Source of the DNA: Clostridium sp.
Lineage (GTDB): Bacteria > Bacillota > Clostridia > TANB77 > CAG-508
Reading direction: 5' to 3'
Assembly: GCA_018371855.1 (NCBI GenBank)
Contig: JAHAKD010000007.1
Location: 52,817-116,816, forward strand
DNA: 64,000 nt
The notes under the pieces were generated by a model. That model had not been told where the DNA came from, made no database searches, and worked only from the letters and a program-made list of their open reading frames with translations. The position numbers and the translations under genes are program-made. Positions 19,509-28,280 of the stretch are shown piece after piece (the first letter of the stretch is position 1; each line of letters starts with the position of its first letter).

Positions 19509-20888
19509 ATGGATATATATTTTTATAATACATTAACACACTCAAAGGATAAATTTAAACCGATAGATGAACAAGAGGTAAAAATATATTCTTGTGGTCC
19601 AACAGTGTATAAAGATGCAACAATTGGTAATATGAGAACAAATATATTTCAAGATAATTTAAGAAGAACATTAGAATATAATGGTTATAAAGTAAAACAA
19701 GCTATGAATATAACAGATGTTGGACATTTAGTTTCTGATGGTGATGAAGGTGAAGACAAGATGATAAAGTCGGCAAAACAAGAAGGAAAAACACCATTAG
19801 AAATAGCGAATTATTATACAAAATTATTTTTTAGAGATTTAGAGAGATTAAATGTTGAGATTCCAGAAATTATTTGCAAAGCAACAGATAATATTCAAGA
19901 TATGTTAAAAGTAGTAGAAGAATTAGTAAAAAAAGGATATGCATATGAAACTTCAACAGCTATATATTTTGATATTTCTAAATTAGATAAATATCCAGTT
20001 TTATCAAATTTAGATGTGGAAAATCAAAAAGCAGGTGCAAGAGTAGAAGTTGATACAGAAAAAAGAAACCCACATGATTTTGCTGTTTGGATTAAAGCAC
20101 CAGAAAATCACCTTATGAAATGGGATAGCCCTTGGGGGCCAAGCTACCCCGGTTGGCATATAGAATGTTCTGTTATGAGTCAGAAATATTTAGGAGAAGT
20201 ATTTGATATTCATACAGGTGGTATTGATTTAATTCCAACACATCATGAAAACGAAATAGCACAAAGTAAAGGAATGTGTGGAAAGATACCAGCTAATTAC
20301 TGGATGCATGGTGAGTTTTTACTAATAAATGGTGGAAAAATGTCAAAGAGCTTGGAAAATGTTTATTTATTACAAGATATAGTCGACAGAGGATATGATC
20401 CATTAGTATATAAACTATTTTGCTATTCAATACAGTATAGAAAAAAATTAAATTTTACTTGGGAAGGAATGGATTCTGCCAAAATAGCATTAGAAAGACT
20501 AAGAGAAGCATATCAAAAACATGTAAATGGAACAGAAGATGTAGCAGAAGAGTTTATATCAAAATATGAAAAGGATTTTAATGAAGCAATAAATGATGAT
20601 CTTAATATGCCGGTAGCAATGAGTGTTGTATGGGAAGTAGCAAAAAGAACAGAAAAATCTAAAAAATTAGCAGAATTATTAAAGAAATTTGATAAAGTTT
20701 TAGGTATTAAAATTGATGAATACAAAAAAGAAGAAATACCAGATGAGATAAAAGAATTATTAACGAAAAGAGCAGAAGCAAGAAAGAACAAAGCTTGGGC
20801 TGAGTCAGATAAAATAAGAGAGATAATAAAAGAAAAAGGATATATTGTTAAAGATTCAAAAGAAGGTCAAACAGTAGAAAAAATATAA
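19509..20888 (+). CDS. cysS: Cysteine-tRNA ligase
   Basis: The 459-residue class I synthetase has zinc ligands in SCGPTVY (Cys), WHIECSVMS (Cys) and THHENEIAQS (His), a HIGH-type motif (TIGN) and KMSKS in GGKMSKSLEN. The true start is ATG 19509, preceded by AAGGAGG; the upstream ATG at 19494 overlaps that site. The DALR-type tRNA-binding end is present. It is not linked here to mrnC or rlmB, which often follow cysS. Confidence 0.95.
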   Translation: MDIYFYNTLTHSKDKFKPIDEQEVKIYSCGPTVYKDATIGNMRTNIFQDNLRRTLEYNGYKVKQAMNITDVGHLVSDGDEGEDKMIKSAKQEGKTPLEIANYYTKLFFRDLERLNVEIPEIICKATDNIQDMLKVVEELVKKGYAYETSTAIYFDISKLDKYPVLSNLDVENQKAGARVEVDTEKRNPHDFAVWIKAPENHLMKWDSPWGPSYPGWHIECSVMSQKYLGEVFDIHTGGIDLIPTHHENEIAQSKGMCGKIPANYWMHGEFLLINGGKMSKSLENVYLLQDIVDRGYDPLVYKLFCYSIQYRKKLNFTWEGMDSAKIALERLREAYQKHVNGTEDVAEEFISKYEKDFNEAINDDLNMPVAMSVVWEVAKRTEKSKKLAELLKKFDKVLGIKIDEYKKEEIPDEIKELLTKRAEARKNKAWAESDKIREIIKEKGYIVKDSKEGQTVEKI

Positions 20889-20915
20889 GAAAATATATGA
20901 AAAACTAGAAAATAC

Positions 20916-20945
20916 TTGCAAAGAGCATATTTGTTGTGTTATAAT
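20916..20945 (+). promoter_or_regulatory. rpsB promoter and leader
   Basis: TTGCAA at 20916-20921 and TATAAT at 20940-20945, 18-bp spacer. The roughly 110-nt leader to 21061 holds possible short stems (TTCC...GGAA around 21008-21034) and suggests autoregulation by S2, but no known leader family was recognised. Confidence 0.6.
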
Positions 20946-21061
20946 AATACTCGTTGAAAAAACACATAAAGCTAATTTAAGGAGAGTGCTTTACATAACA
21001 GTAAAGTTTCCAAAAATGATGACACTTTATGGAAGATTAAAACTAAGAGGAGGAATTTAAA

Positions 21062-21835
21062 ATGGCAGTAGTTGCAATGAAACAATTACTAGAAGCAGGT
21101 GTTCATTTCGGACATCAAACAAGAAGATGGGATCCAAGAATGGCTGAATATATTTTCCAAGCTAGAAATGGTATCCATATTATCGATTTACAAAAAACAT
21201 CTAAAAAATTAGACGAAGCATATAGCTTTGTTAAAGAACAAGCTGAAGAAGGAAAAACAATTCTTTTCGTAGGAACTAAAAAACAAGCCCAAGAATGCGT
21301 AAAAGAAGCTGCAGAAAGATGTGGAATGTATTACGTAGATCAAAGATGGTTAGGAGGAATGTTAACAAACTTCAAAACTATCAGAACAAGAGTAGAAAGA
21401 TTAAAAGAATTGGAAAAAATGCAAGAAGATGGAACTTTCGAAGTTCTACCTAAAAAAGAAGTAATCGTTCTTAAAAAAGAAATGGAAAAATTAGAAAAGA
21501 ACTTAGGTGGAATAAAAGAAATGGAAAAACTTCCAGGAGTTTTATTCGTAGTAGATCCTAAAAAAGAAAGAACAGCTATATTAGAAGCTAAAAAATTAAA
21601 TATACCAGTTGTAGGTTTAGTAGATACTAACTGCAATCCAGAAGATGTAGATTATGCAATCCCTGGAAATGATGATGCAATAAGAGCTGTTAAATTAATA
21701 GCAGACGTAGTTGCAAATGCAGTTATAGAAGGAAATCAAGGAGAAACTTTCGAAACATCAGCTTCAGAAGAACAAGTAGCTGAAAATACAGAAAAAAGTA
21801 TGGAAGAAGTTGCTGAGGAAACAGTAGAAGAATAA
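21062..21835 (+). CDS. rpsB: 30S ribosomal protein S2
   Basis: The 257-residue S2 has [39 protein letters not shown] and the VDTNCNP block. The C-terminal tail from about residue 228 is Glu/Ala-rich and acidic. GAGGAGG is the ribosome binding site. It is the first gene of the conserved rpsB-tsf pair. Confidence 0.98.
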   Translation: MAVVAMKQLLEAGVHFGHQTRRWDPRMAEYIFQARNGIHIIDLQKTSKKLDEAYSFVKEQAEEGKTILFVGTKKQAQECVKEAAERCGMYYVDQRWLGGMLTNFKTIRTRVERLKELEKMQEDGTFEVLPKKEVIVLKKEMEKLEKNLGGIKEMEKLPGVLFVVDPKKERTAILEAKKLNIPVVGLVDTNCNPEDVDYAIPGNDDAIRAVKLIADVVANAVIEGNQGETFETSASEEQVAENTEKSMEEVAEETVEE

Positions 21836-21841
21836 TAAATG

Positions 21842-21907
21842 AAAGGTGAGAAGATATAAAATATTAATTAAATCTAGAAATTGATGTTTTACATTCTCAC
21901 TTTTTTT
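21842..21907 (+). terminator. Attenuator-like hairpin between rpsB and tsf
   Basis: AAAGGTGAGAA pairs with TTCTCACTTTT (one G-U pair) across a loop of about 41 bases, followed by T residues. It can reduce read-through from rpsB into tsf. Confidence 0.55.
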
Positions 21908-21961
21908 AGATAATAGTAAAAAATAGAATGATTAGTTCTATAAATAAAAGGAGGAATAAAA

Positions 21962-22840
21962 ATGATTACAGCTGCTCAAGTTAAAGAGTTAAGAGAAAAA
22001 ACAGGTGCAGGAATGATGGACTGCAAAAAAGTTTTAACAGAAACAGATGGCGATATGGAAAAAGCAATAGAATTATTACGTGAAAGAGGTATTGCAAAAG
22101 CTGCAAAAAAATCTGGAAGAGTTGCAGCAGAAGGTTTAGTAGAATGCTATGTTTCAGAAGATGGAAAAGTTGGAGCTATAGTAGAAGTTAATGCAGAAAC
22201 AGACTTTGTTGCTAAGAACCAAGAATTTAGAGATTTTGTTATGAATGTAGCAAAACAAGTAGTAGAAAAAAATCCAGCAAATGTAGAAGAATTATTAGCA
22301 CAAGAATCAATTTCAGAAGCAGGAAAAACAGTTCAAGAAGTTTTAACAAATAAAATAGCAACAATTGGAGAAAACATGAATATTCGTAGATTTGAAAGAT
22401 TTGAAACAACAGGTATAGTAGAAAGATATATTCATGGTGACGGAAAAATAGCAGTTTTAGTAGAACTAACAAATGGAACAACTGAGCTTGCAAAAGATAT
22501 ATGTATGCAAATTGCAGCAGCAAGACCAGAATTTGTTAAAGATGCTGATGTACCAGAAGAAAGAGTACAAAAAGAAATGGAAATCTTAAAAGTACAAGCT
22601 ATGAATGAAGGAAAACCAGAAGCTATAGCTGAAAAAATGGTACAAGGAAGATTAAAGAAATTCTATGCAGATATATGTTTAGTAGACCAAGAATTTGTAA
22701 AGAATCCAGATAAGAAAATTTCTGATATATTAAAAGAAAATAATGCAGAAGTTATTAGATTTGCAAGATTTGAAAAAGGCGAAGGAATTGAAAAGAAAGA
22801 AGAAAACTTTGCAGAAGAAGTTGCAAAACAATTACAATAA
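21962..22840 (+). CDS. tsf: Elongation factor Ts
   Basis: The 292-residue nucleotide exchange factor for EF-Tu begins with the UBA-like domain (AQVKELREKTGAGMMDCKKVL) and continues with the TDFVAKNQEF motif that contacts EF-Tu. The two-subdomain core matches the standard bacterial length. AAAGGAGG precedes the ATG. Confidence 0.98.
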   Translation: MITAAQVKELREKTGAGMMDCKKVLTETDGDMEKAIELLRERGIAKAAKKSGRVAAEGLVECYVSEDGKVGAIVEVNAETDFVAKNQEFRDFVMNVAKQVVEKNPANVEELLAQESISEAGKTVQEVLTNKIATIGENMNIRRFERFETTGIVERYIHGDGKIAVLVELTNGTTELAKDICMQIAAARPEFVKDADVPEERVQKEMEILKVQAMNEGKPEAIAEKMVQGRLKKFYADICLVDQEFVKNPDKKISDILKENNAEVIRFARFEKGEGIEKKEENFAEEVAKQLQ

Positions 22841-22853
22841 ATAGAGGTATAAA

Positions 22854-22877
22854 AGGGGCTAGAAATAGCCTCTTTTT
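22854..22877 (+). terminator. Terminator after tsf
   Basis: AGGGGCTA-GAAA-TAGCCTCT followed by TTTTT; a stable stem with a GNRA-type loop. Confidence 0.9.
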
Positions 22878-22969
22878 GTGTGCAAAAATATTTCTTAAAA
22901 AAATCTTAAAAATGTATACTATATATATGTATTTGTAGTATAATAATAAAGAATTTTTAGGAGGGCGAT

Positions 22970-24163
22970 ATGGAAGAAAATAATTTTTCAAAAAGCATTT
23001 TTATAAAAAGTATAATATTAACAGTATTAGTAACAGCTGTAGTAGCTTCAATGGTTACGATGATTGTAATGAATAATAATGAATCTAGCTCTTTATTAGA
23101 TAGAATATCTACTAAGCTAGCAAGTATAGAACAAATAGTTAATAAAGATTATTTAGGGGAAATAGATGAAAATAAAATTTTTGATGAAACAATGAAAGGA
23201 TATGTAGATGGATTAGATGATGAATATTCTCAATATTTTACAAAGGAAGAATTAGAAGAATATAAGACTGACAATATAGAAGGACAATTTGTAGGAATTG
23301 GCGTATATATAGTTCAAGATACAGAGAAGAATGCAATAAGAGTATTAGCTCCAATTAAAGGATCACCAGCAGAAACAGCAGGTATTTTAGCGGGGGACTA
23401 TATAATTCAAGTAGATGGAGTACCTTATACAGGGGAGCAAATTACAGAAGCAACTAATAAAATGAAAGGTCAAGAAGGAACAACTGTAAAAATTCAAGTA
23501 TTAAGAGGAGAAGAAACGTTAGATTTTGAGGTGGAAAGAAAGAATGTACGAGTTAATCCTATAGAATCTATTGTTTATGACAATAATATAGGATATATAA
23601 AGATTTCTAGTTTTGACCAAGGATGTAGTAAAGAGTTTACTACGAAATTACAAGAACTAAAAAATCAAAATATAGAATCATTAATTATAGATTTAAGAAA
23701 TAATGGTGGAGGAATTGTAGACGAAGCAACAGCCATTGCAGATTTGTTTACAGATAAAGGAAGCACGTTGTTAATAACAAAAGATAAAGATGGAAATGAA
23801 GATATTACATATGCAGAAAGTGATAAAGCGATTGATGTTCCTATAATAGTTTTAACAAACGAGAATACAGCAAGCGCTTCAGAAATATTAGCAGGAGCAT
23901 TAAAAGATAACAATGTGGCAAAGATTGTAGGAACCACTACATTTGGAAAAGGAGTAATACAAGAGTTATTAACAATGAAGGATGGAACAGGCTTAAAACT
24001 TACAACAAATGAATATTATACTCCAAATAGAAGCAAAATAAACAAAGTAGGTATAGAACCAGATGAAAATGTTGAATTATCTGACGAGTATAAAAATGTA
24101 ATAACAGTACCACAAGATCAAGATACTCAATTAAATAAAGCAATAGAATTACTAAAAGAATAG
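22970..24163 (+). CDS. S41 family C-terminal processing peptidase (CtpA/B-like)
   Basis: The 397-residue membrane-anchored protease has a single N-terminal segment (about 12-36). A PDZ domain follows (about 95-180, with GIGVYIV and AGILAGDYIIQVDG) and then the S41 catalytic domain. The catalytic Ser is in NTASASEIL and the Lys in TFGKGVIQ. Relatives include B. subtilis CtpB, which acts in SigK activation, so a role in sporulation or envelope processing is possible but not shown. GGAGGGC is upstream. It lies 12 bases before the LCP gene, so the two are likely cotranscribed. Confidence 0.93.
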   Translation: MEENNFSKSIFIKSIILTVLVTAVVASMVTMIVMNNNESSSLLDRISTKLASIEQIVNKDYLGEIDENKIFDETMKGYVDGLDDEYSQYFTKEELEEYKTDNIEGQFVGIGVYIVQDTEKNAIRVLAPIKGSPAETAGILAGDYIIQVDGVPYTGEQITEATNKMKGQEGTTVKIQVLRGEETLDFEVERKNVRVNPIESIVYDNNIGYIKISSFDQGCSKEFTTKLQELKNQNIESLIIDLRNNGGGIVDEATAIADLFTDKGSTLLITKDKDGNEDITYAESDKAIDVPIIVLTNENTASASEILAGALKDNNVAKIVGTTTFGKGVIQELLTMKDGTGLKLTTNEYYTPNRSKINKVGIEPDENVELSDEYKNVITVPQDQDTQLNKAIELLKE

Positions 24164-24175
24164 AGGAGATAAAAA

Positions 24176-25576
24176 ATGAAACATGCACAACGTCAAAAGA
24201 AAAAGAATATTACAACACAAAGAAAACAAATTTATATAATAATAGCTATAATAACAATAATACTATTGACTGCAACAGGAGTTTTAGGTGTTAAAATTGC
24301 AAAAAATGGACTATCATTAAAAGGTATGTTAATGACAAGTATAGGTCAAGATGAAAAAGATATTCAAAATTTAGATCCATTTTATTGTTTAGTAATGGGC
24401 ATAAGTGAAGATATAGAAGCTAAATTAACAGATACTATCATGCTTTGTGCATATTATCCAAATGAACAAAAAGTATCTATTCTTTCAATACCAAGAGATA
24501 CATTTGTAGGGAATAGTACAACTAGTGCAGATTCATATGATAAAATAAATGCATTATATCAAACTTCACCGGAAAAAACTCTAGAGGCTGTTAGAAATTT
24601 AACGGGAATAGATGTTAGAAATTATGTTGTAATTAGTAATAATGCATTAAGAGATGTAGTAGATGAAATTGGTGGTGTGTATTTTGATGTTCCTATGAAT
24701 ATGAATTATGATGATTGGGGGCAAAAATTGCATATAAATTTAAAAAAAGGATATCAACTATTAGATGGTGATAAAGCGGAGCAATTAGTTCGTTTTAGAC
24801 ATAATAATGACGGAACAACATATCCTTCAGAATATGGTACACAAGATATAGGTAGAATGAGAACTCAAAGAGAATTTTTAAAAGCAGCAGCAACACAAAT
24901 TTTATCAGGAAATAATATTTTTAAAATAGATGATATAATGCAAGTTGTTTTTGAAAATATAGAAACTAATTTAAAAATGGAAGATATAATAAAATATATT
25001 CCTTCTGCAACTGAATTTAATCCAGAGAATATACAGTCAGAGATGCTTCCAGGAGTGGCTGATTATATTGGAGTGCTATCTTTCTATGTAAATGATGAAG
25101 AAGAAACAAATGCATTAGTAAGTTCTTTATTTGGTCTAACAGAAGAGCAAATAGAAGCTAATAAAGAAAAATTTGAAAAAGAAAGTGGAAAGAAAATACG
25201 TACTACGACAAATACAAAAAACAATAGCTCAAGTAGTAAGAATACTACTAAAAAAAATACTAATACGAAGAGTACAACCACAAATTCTAATAAAAATAGT
25301 TCGAATACTAATACTTCAGGTGGAAACACTAATACAGGTAAGACTCCTTCAAATCCTTCTGATAACAATGGAGAAACAGGAAATAGTGGAAGTGAATCAA
25401 ATTCAGGAAATGGCTCAGGTTCTAATAGTGGTTCAGAAAATGGGTCAGAATCAGGCTCTGGTAATGGGTCAGAATCAGGTTCAGGTAGTGGAAATGAAAG
25501 TGGCTCAGGTTCTGATGGTGAAACAGGAAGTGGTTCTGAAACAAAGCCAGGAAATGGAGAAACTACAACTGAATAA
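24176..25576 (+). CDS. LytR-CpsA-Psr (LCP) family cell-wall glycopolymer ligase
   Basis: The 466-residue protein has an N-terminal membrane segment (about 17-40) and an LCP domain (about 60-240) with the hallmark VSILSIPRDTFV, DKINALYQ and RFRHNNDGT Arg cluster. LCP enzymes transfer undecaprenyl-linked glycopolymers to peptidoglycan outside the cell. From about residue 345 the tail is low complexity, first Asn/Thr/Ser/Lys-rich, then Gly/Ser/Glu repeats (GSGSES, GSGNGSES), probably a flexible wall-spanning stalk. It follows the S41 protease. Confidence 0.92.
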   Translation: MKHAQRQKKKNITTQRKQIYIIIAIITIILLTATGVLGVKIAKNGLSLKGMLMTSIGQDEKDIQNLDPFYCLVMGISEDIEAKLTDTIMLCAYYPNEQKVSILSIPRDTFVGNSTTSADSYDKINALYQTSPEKTLEAVRNLTGIDVRNYVVISNNALRDVVDEIGGVYFDVPMNMNYDDWGQKLHINLKKGYQLLDGDKAEQLVRFRHNNDGTTYPSEYGTQDIGRMRTQREFLKAAATQILSGNNIFKIDDIMQVVFENIETNLKMEDIIKYIPSATEFNPENIQSEMLPGVADYIGVLSFYVNDEEETNALVSSLFGLTEEQIEANKEKFEKESGKKIRTTTNTKNNSSSSKNTTKKNTNTKSTTTNSNKNSSNTNTSGGNTNTGKTPSNPSDNNGETGNSGSESNSGNGSGSNSGSENGSESGSGNGSESGSGSGNESGSGSDGETGSGSETKPGNGETTTE

Positions 25577-25583
25577 AATAAGT

Positions 25584-25612
25584 AAAGAGAACAATTTATG
25601 TTCTCTTTTTCT
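25584..25612. terminator. Bidirectional terminator between LCP and NUDIX genes
   Basis: AAAGAGAAC...GTTCTCTTT stem with a 7-base loop and T-run, between convergent genes. Confidence 0.88.
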
Positions 25613-25621
25613 ATATAAAAA

Positions 25622-26245
25622 TTATTTAGTTAAATCAATAACTTTAGTTAAAATATCACCATATTTTTCTATTGCGGTTTCTCCTTTATTTACTAAAAAA
25701 TTATCGATGGAAATATCTGATATATCATGCTTTTCAACAGTATTATTAATATTTTTATAGACTATAGAAGATATAGATTGTTTAGTACCATTTATTAGGT
25801 CTAATGTATCTTGTGCATTTACTTTTACAAGTCCGGTTACTTCACTAGTATCAAAATTAAAATCTTTTCCATTACCATTATATTCACAAACATAAACATT
25901 GGAAAATGCTCTATCTCGAAACATAGAACCATCACTTTTTTGTTTGTCCATAGTAAAAGTATATATATTTACAAGCTCCGCTTTTTCATAATTTACATTA
26001 ATTCCAATTTCTTCTTTAATTTCTCGTGCAAATCCTTGTTTAACAGTTTCTCCGGCTTTAATATGTCCAGATGCAGTCGTATATAATTTATTAACATCTG
26101 CTCTTATTTGGAAATAAACATTACCTTCTTTATCATATAGCCAGCAATGAACTGTTTTGTGCCATAGAGCGTTTTTATGTACATTTTCTCTTGTTTCTTT
26201 TCCAATATAATTTCCGTTTTCATCATAGATATCTAAGTATTCCAT
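25622..26245 (-). CDS. NUDIX hydrolase
   Basis: The 207-residue protein carries the Nudix box GHIKAGE...REIKEEIGI at about residues 59-81. The N-terminal part (EYLDIYDENGNYIGKETRE) is typical of the isopentenyl-diphosphate isomerase-like Nudix subfamily (YfcD type). The C-terminal 90 residues are less conserved. The substrate is unknown. AAGGGAGAA precedes the start. It is a single gene in opposite orientation to its neighbours. Confidence 0.9.
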   Translation of the reverse strand: MEYLDIYDENGNYIGKETRENVHKNALWHKTVHCWLYDKEGNVYFQIRADVNKLYTTASGHIKAGETVKQGFAREIKEEIGINVNYEKAELVNIYTFTMDKQKSDGSMFRDRAFSNVYVCEYNGNGKDFNFDTSEVTGLVKVNAQDTLDLINGTKQSISSIVYKNINNTVEKHDISDISIDNFLVNKGETAIEKYGDILTKVIDLTK

Positions 26246-26326
26246 ATTAGTTCTCCCTTAATAATAAATTGTAAATTTATTGTAGCATAATAACATCATA
26301 ATTTAAATAAGATATTATTTTTAATA

Positions 26327-26356
26327 AATAAAAAACTGCACTCATTTTGAGTGCAG
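26327..26356 (-). terminator. Terminator after the orphan gene at 26373-26789
   Basis: CTGCACTCA / TGAGTGCAG with a 3-base loop, followed on the minus strand by TTTTTTATTTA. Confidence 0.88.
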
Positions 26357-26372
26357 CAAACAATTTGTTTTT

Positions 26373-26789
26373 TTACCAGCAACTTGCGAGGTTCCAGATC
26401 CAAACATCAAGGCCATAGGAAGCATCACTGATAACAACAATGAAGTTGCTTCCAGCATGTGCAATCAACTGAGGATTGCTTACTTCAGTCAGGATCTTCT
26501 GAATGTCAGAGGTGCGTTGTGTGTTGCAAGCACCATTGTGAGGCTGATGTACAAGGATTTTATCAGCATGCACATTCTTCTTAACGATGGCAGAAAGCAC
26601 ATCGTAAGCGATAGGATCGGTACTGAAAGCCTTGTCACAAGTCTGAGTGTCGGGAGAGCATTTTACTTCATCTTCCTTTTCATACACTACACTAGAACCA
26701 ATCAAACTCCACAGACCAACCAAACGATTGTCACTACTAAGGTCAACCCACTGACACGGACAGTAACCTTCACTTTCAAATTTTGCCAT
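26373..26789 (-). CDS. Orphan Cys-rich hypothetical protein with higher GC
   Basis: The 138-residue product is not recognised. Start is ATG 26789 with GCAGGAGGAAAC; the longer frame back to 26849 would begin inside the operator palindrome. Codon use is strikingly different from the surroundings (GCC, ACC, GAC, CGC frequent). Six Cys are present (motifs YCPCQW, KCSPDTQTC, NGACN and a final SCW) with no signal peptide. It has its own strong promoter, palindromic operator and terminator, so it behaves as an independent, probably acquired, regulated unit. Function unknown. Confidence 0.65.
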   Translation of the reverse strand: MAKFESEGYCPCQWVDLSSDNRLVGLWSLIGSSVVYEKEDEVKCSPDTQTCDKAFSTDPIAYDVLSAIVKKNVHADKILVHQPHNGACNTQRTSDIQKILTEVSNPQLIAHAGSNFIVVISDASYGLDVWIWNLASCW

Positions 26790-26835
26790 AATGTTTCCTC
26801 CTGCGTAATAACGCGAATCAAGATTAATAAAGTTA

Positions 26836-26890
26836 CTAATGAAATACATTCATTAGTATAATTATAACATAATTTACATAAAATTTCAAA
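26836..26890 (-). promoter_or_regulatory. Promoter and palindromic operator of the orphan gene
   Basis: On the minus strand TTTGAA (26890-26885) and TATAAT (26867-26862) are 17 bases apart. Immediately downstream, across the expected transcription start, is a perfect 9-bp inverted repeat ACTAATGAA-N5-TTCATTAGT (26836-26858). The placement is typical of a repressor operator. Confidence 0.7.
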
Positions 26891-26945
26891 CTATAATATT
26901 TTGGGACTTGTTAGAGTGTTTATTTCCTATTATAGTATTTTGAAA
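26884..26945. repeat. Imperfect inverted repeat in the 26.8-27.1 kb intergenic region
   Basis: TTTCAAA-CTATAAT on the left matches, in reverse complement, ATTATAG-TA-TTTTGAAA on the right with a 3-base insertion, enclosing about 30 bases. The rest of 26945-27050 is AT-rich with no gene visible. It may be a structured RNA end or a worn element end. Confidence 0.35.
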
Positions 26946-27052
26946 TCCTTTTAAAATACTATTAAAACTTTATACATTTGCAAGGCAATAAATTTTTCTA
27001 TACAATTATCTATATTGCTAATACAACTTACTAAAATAATTTTTTCGCAAAT

Positions 27053-27079
27053 AAAAAAATCAATCATTTCTGATTGATT
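27053..27079 (-). terminator. Terminator after tRNA-Thr(CGU)
   Basis: On the minus strand AATCAATCA-GAAA-TGATTGATT is followed by TTTTT. A separate 7-bp palindrome GTTCGAA-TGG-TTCGAAC lies at 27091-27107 between the tRNA and this hairpin. Confidence 0.85.
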
Positions 27080-27118
27080 ACTATATTAAAGTTCGAATGG
27101 TTCGAACAAAAACGTCAC

Positions 27119-27194
27119 TGGTGCCATTGGGCAGAATCGAACTGCCGACCTTCGGGTTACGAATCCGCTGCTCTACCAACTAAGCTACAACGGC
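27119..27194 (-). tRNA. tRNA-Thr (anticodon CGU)
   Basis: The 76-nt cloverleaf has acceptor GCCGTTG/CAATGGC (one G-U pair), a D arm GCTTAGTTGGTAGAGC, T arm GGCAG-TTCGATT-CTGCC and encoded CCA. The anticodon loop is TTCGTAA, reading ACG codons. The anticodon stem GCGGA/CCCGA has only three Watson-Crick pairs, with G-A and A-C mismatches at its ends. This is unusual, though the rest is intact. Confidence 0.85.
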
Positions 27195-27360
27195 ATAAAT
27201 ATGTTTATAACCAAAAATAAAAGACTTAATTTTAAACACAGCTATAATTTTATACTTAAAAAATAACAAAAGCAATAGTTTTTTAGTTATTTTATAGAAA
27301 TTTCAAAAGTATTATGGTAAAATACTATGGACTACAAAAATAAAGAAGAAGGAAGAAAAT

Positions 27361-28266
27361 ATGGGATTTTTTAGTAAATTAAAAGAAGGTTTAAGTAAAA
27401 CAAAAAATTCATTTGATGAAAAGATAAATAATGTATTTAGTCACTTTAGAAAAGTAGACGAGGAGCTTTTAGAAGAATTAGAAGAAGCACTAATTATGTC
27501 AGATGTTGGAATGGATACATCGTTAGAAATAATTTCAAACTTAAGAGATAGAATAAAAAAAGAAAAAATAGAAGATGAAGAAGATGTAAAAAGAGTATTA
27601 CGAGAGGAAATGCTAAAACTTCTAGATGTGGGAAATAATGATTTAAAATTAGAAACTACTCCAGCAATAATATTAGTTGTAGGAGTAAATGGTGTAGGAA
27701 AGACAACTTCAATAGGAAAAATTGCCAATAAACTTGTAAAAGAAGGTAAGAAGGTAGTAATTGCAGCTGCAGATACATTTAGAGCAGCAGCAGTAGAGCA
27801 ACTAGAGATTTGGGCTAACCGAGTTGGATGCGAAATGGTAAAAAAAGACGAAGGTTCAGATCCAGCTTCTGTAGTATTTGATGCCATAAAAATTGCAAAA
27901 GACAAAAATGCTGATGTATTAATTTGTGATACAGCAGGAAGACTTCACAATAAAAAATATCTAATGGATGAATTAGGAAAGATTAATAAGATTATAAATA
28001 AAGAACTACCCGATGCAACAAAGGAAACATTATTAGTACTAGATGGTACAACAGGACAAAATGCTATAATGCAAGTAAAAGCTTTTAAAGAGACTGTAGA
28101 TATAACCGGTTTAGTATTAACAAAATTAGATGGAACTGCAAAGGGTGGAGTTGTAATAGGAATAGTTGCAGAAAATAAGATACCAGTTAAATTTATTGGT
28201 GTCGGAGAACAAATAGATGATATGGAAAAATTTAATGCAGAAGATTTTGTGAATGCAATTATATAA
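27361..28266 (+). CDS. ftsY: Signal recognition particle receptor FtsY
   Basis: The 301-residue SRP GTPase docks ribosome-nascent chain complexes to the membrane. The N domain helices run over residues 1-90. In the G domain are [43 protein letters not shown] and the GVGEQIDD closing loop. It lacks the long acidic A domain, as is common in Firmicutes. Its stop overlaps an upstream in-frame ATG of the next gene. It is not linked to smc here. Confidence 0.97.
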   Translation: MGFFSKLKEGLSKTKNSFDEKINNVFSHFRKVDEELLEELEEALIMSDVGMDTSLEIISNLRDRIKKEKIEDEEDVKRVLREEMLKLLDVGNNDLKLETTPAIILVVGVNGVGKTTSIGKIANKLVKEGKKVVIAAADTFRAAAVEQLEIWANRVGCEMVKKDEGSDPASVVFDAIKIAKDKNADVLICDTAGRLHNKKYLMDELGKINKIINKELPDATKETLLVLDGTTGQNAIMQVKAFKETVDITGLVLTKLDGTAKGGVVIGIVAENKIPVKFIGVGEQIDDMEKFNAEDFVNAII

Positions 28267-28280
28267 TGGAGGTAAAAAAG

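Noticed and set aside
25173..25760. 195-residue + strand frame overlapping the LCP tail and NUDIX gene
   Set aside because: It is an alternative frame of the low-complexity LCP tail (Gln/Val-rich artefact) running into the NUDIX gene on the other strand, with no ribosome binding site.
27091..27107. GTTCGAA-TGG-TTCGAAC as a LexA/SOS box
   Set aside because: It does not match the Firmicutes CGAAC-N4-GTTCG form; it lies between the tRNA and its terminator and is more likely RNA structure.
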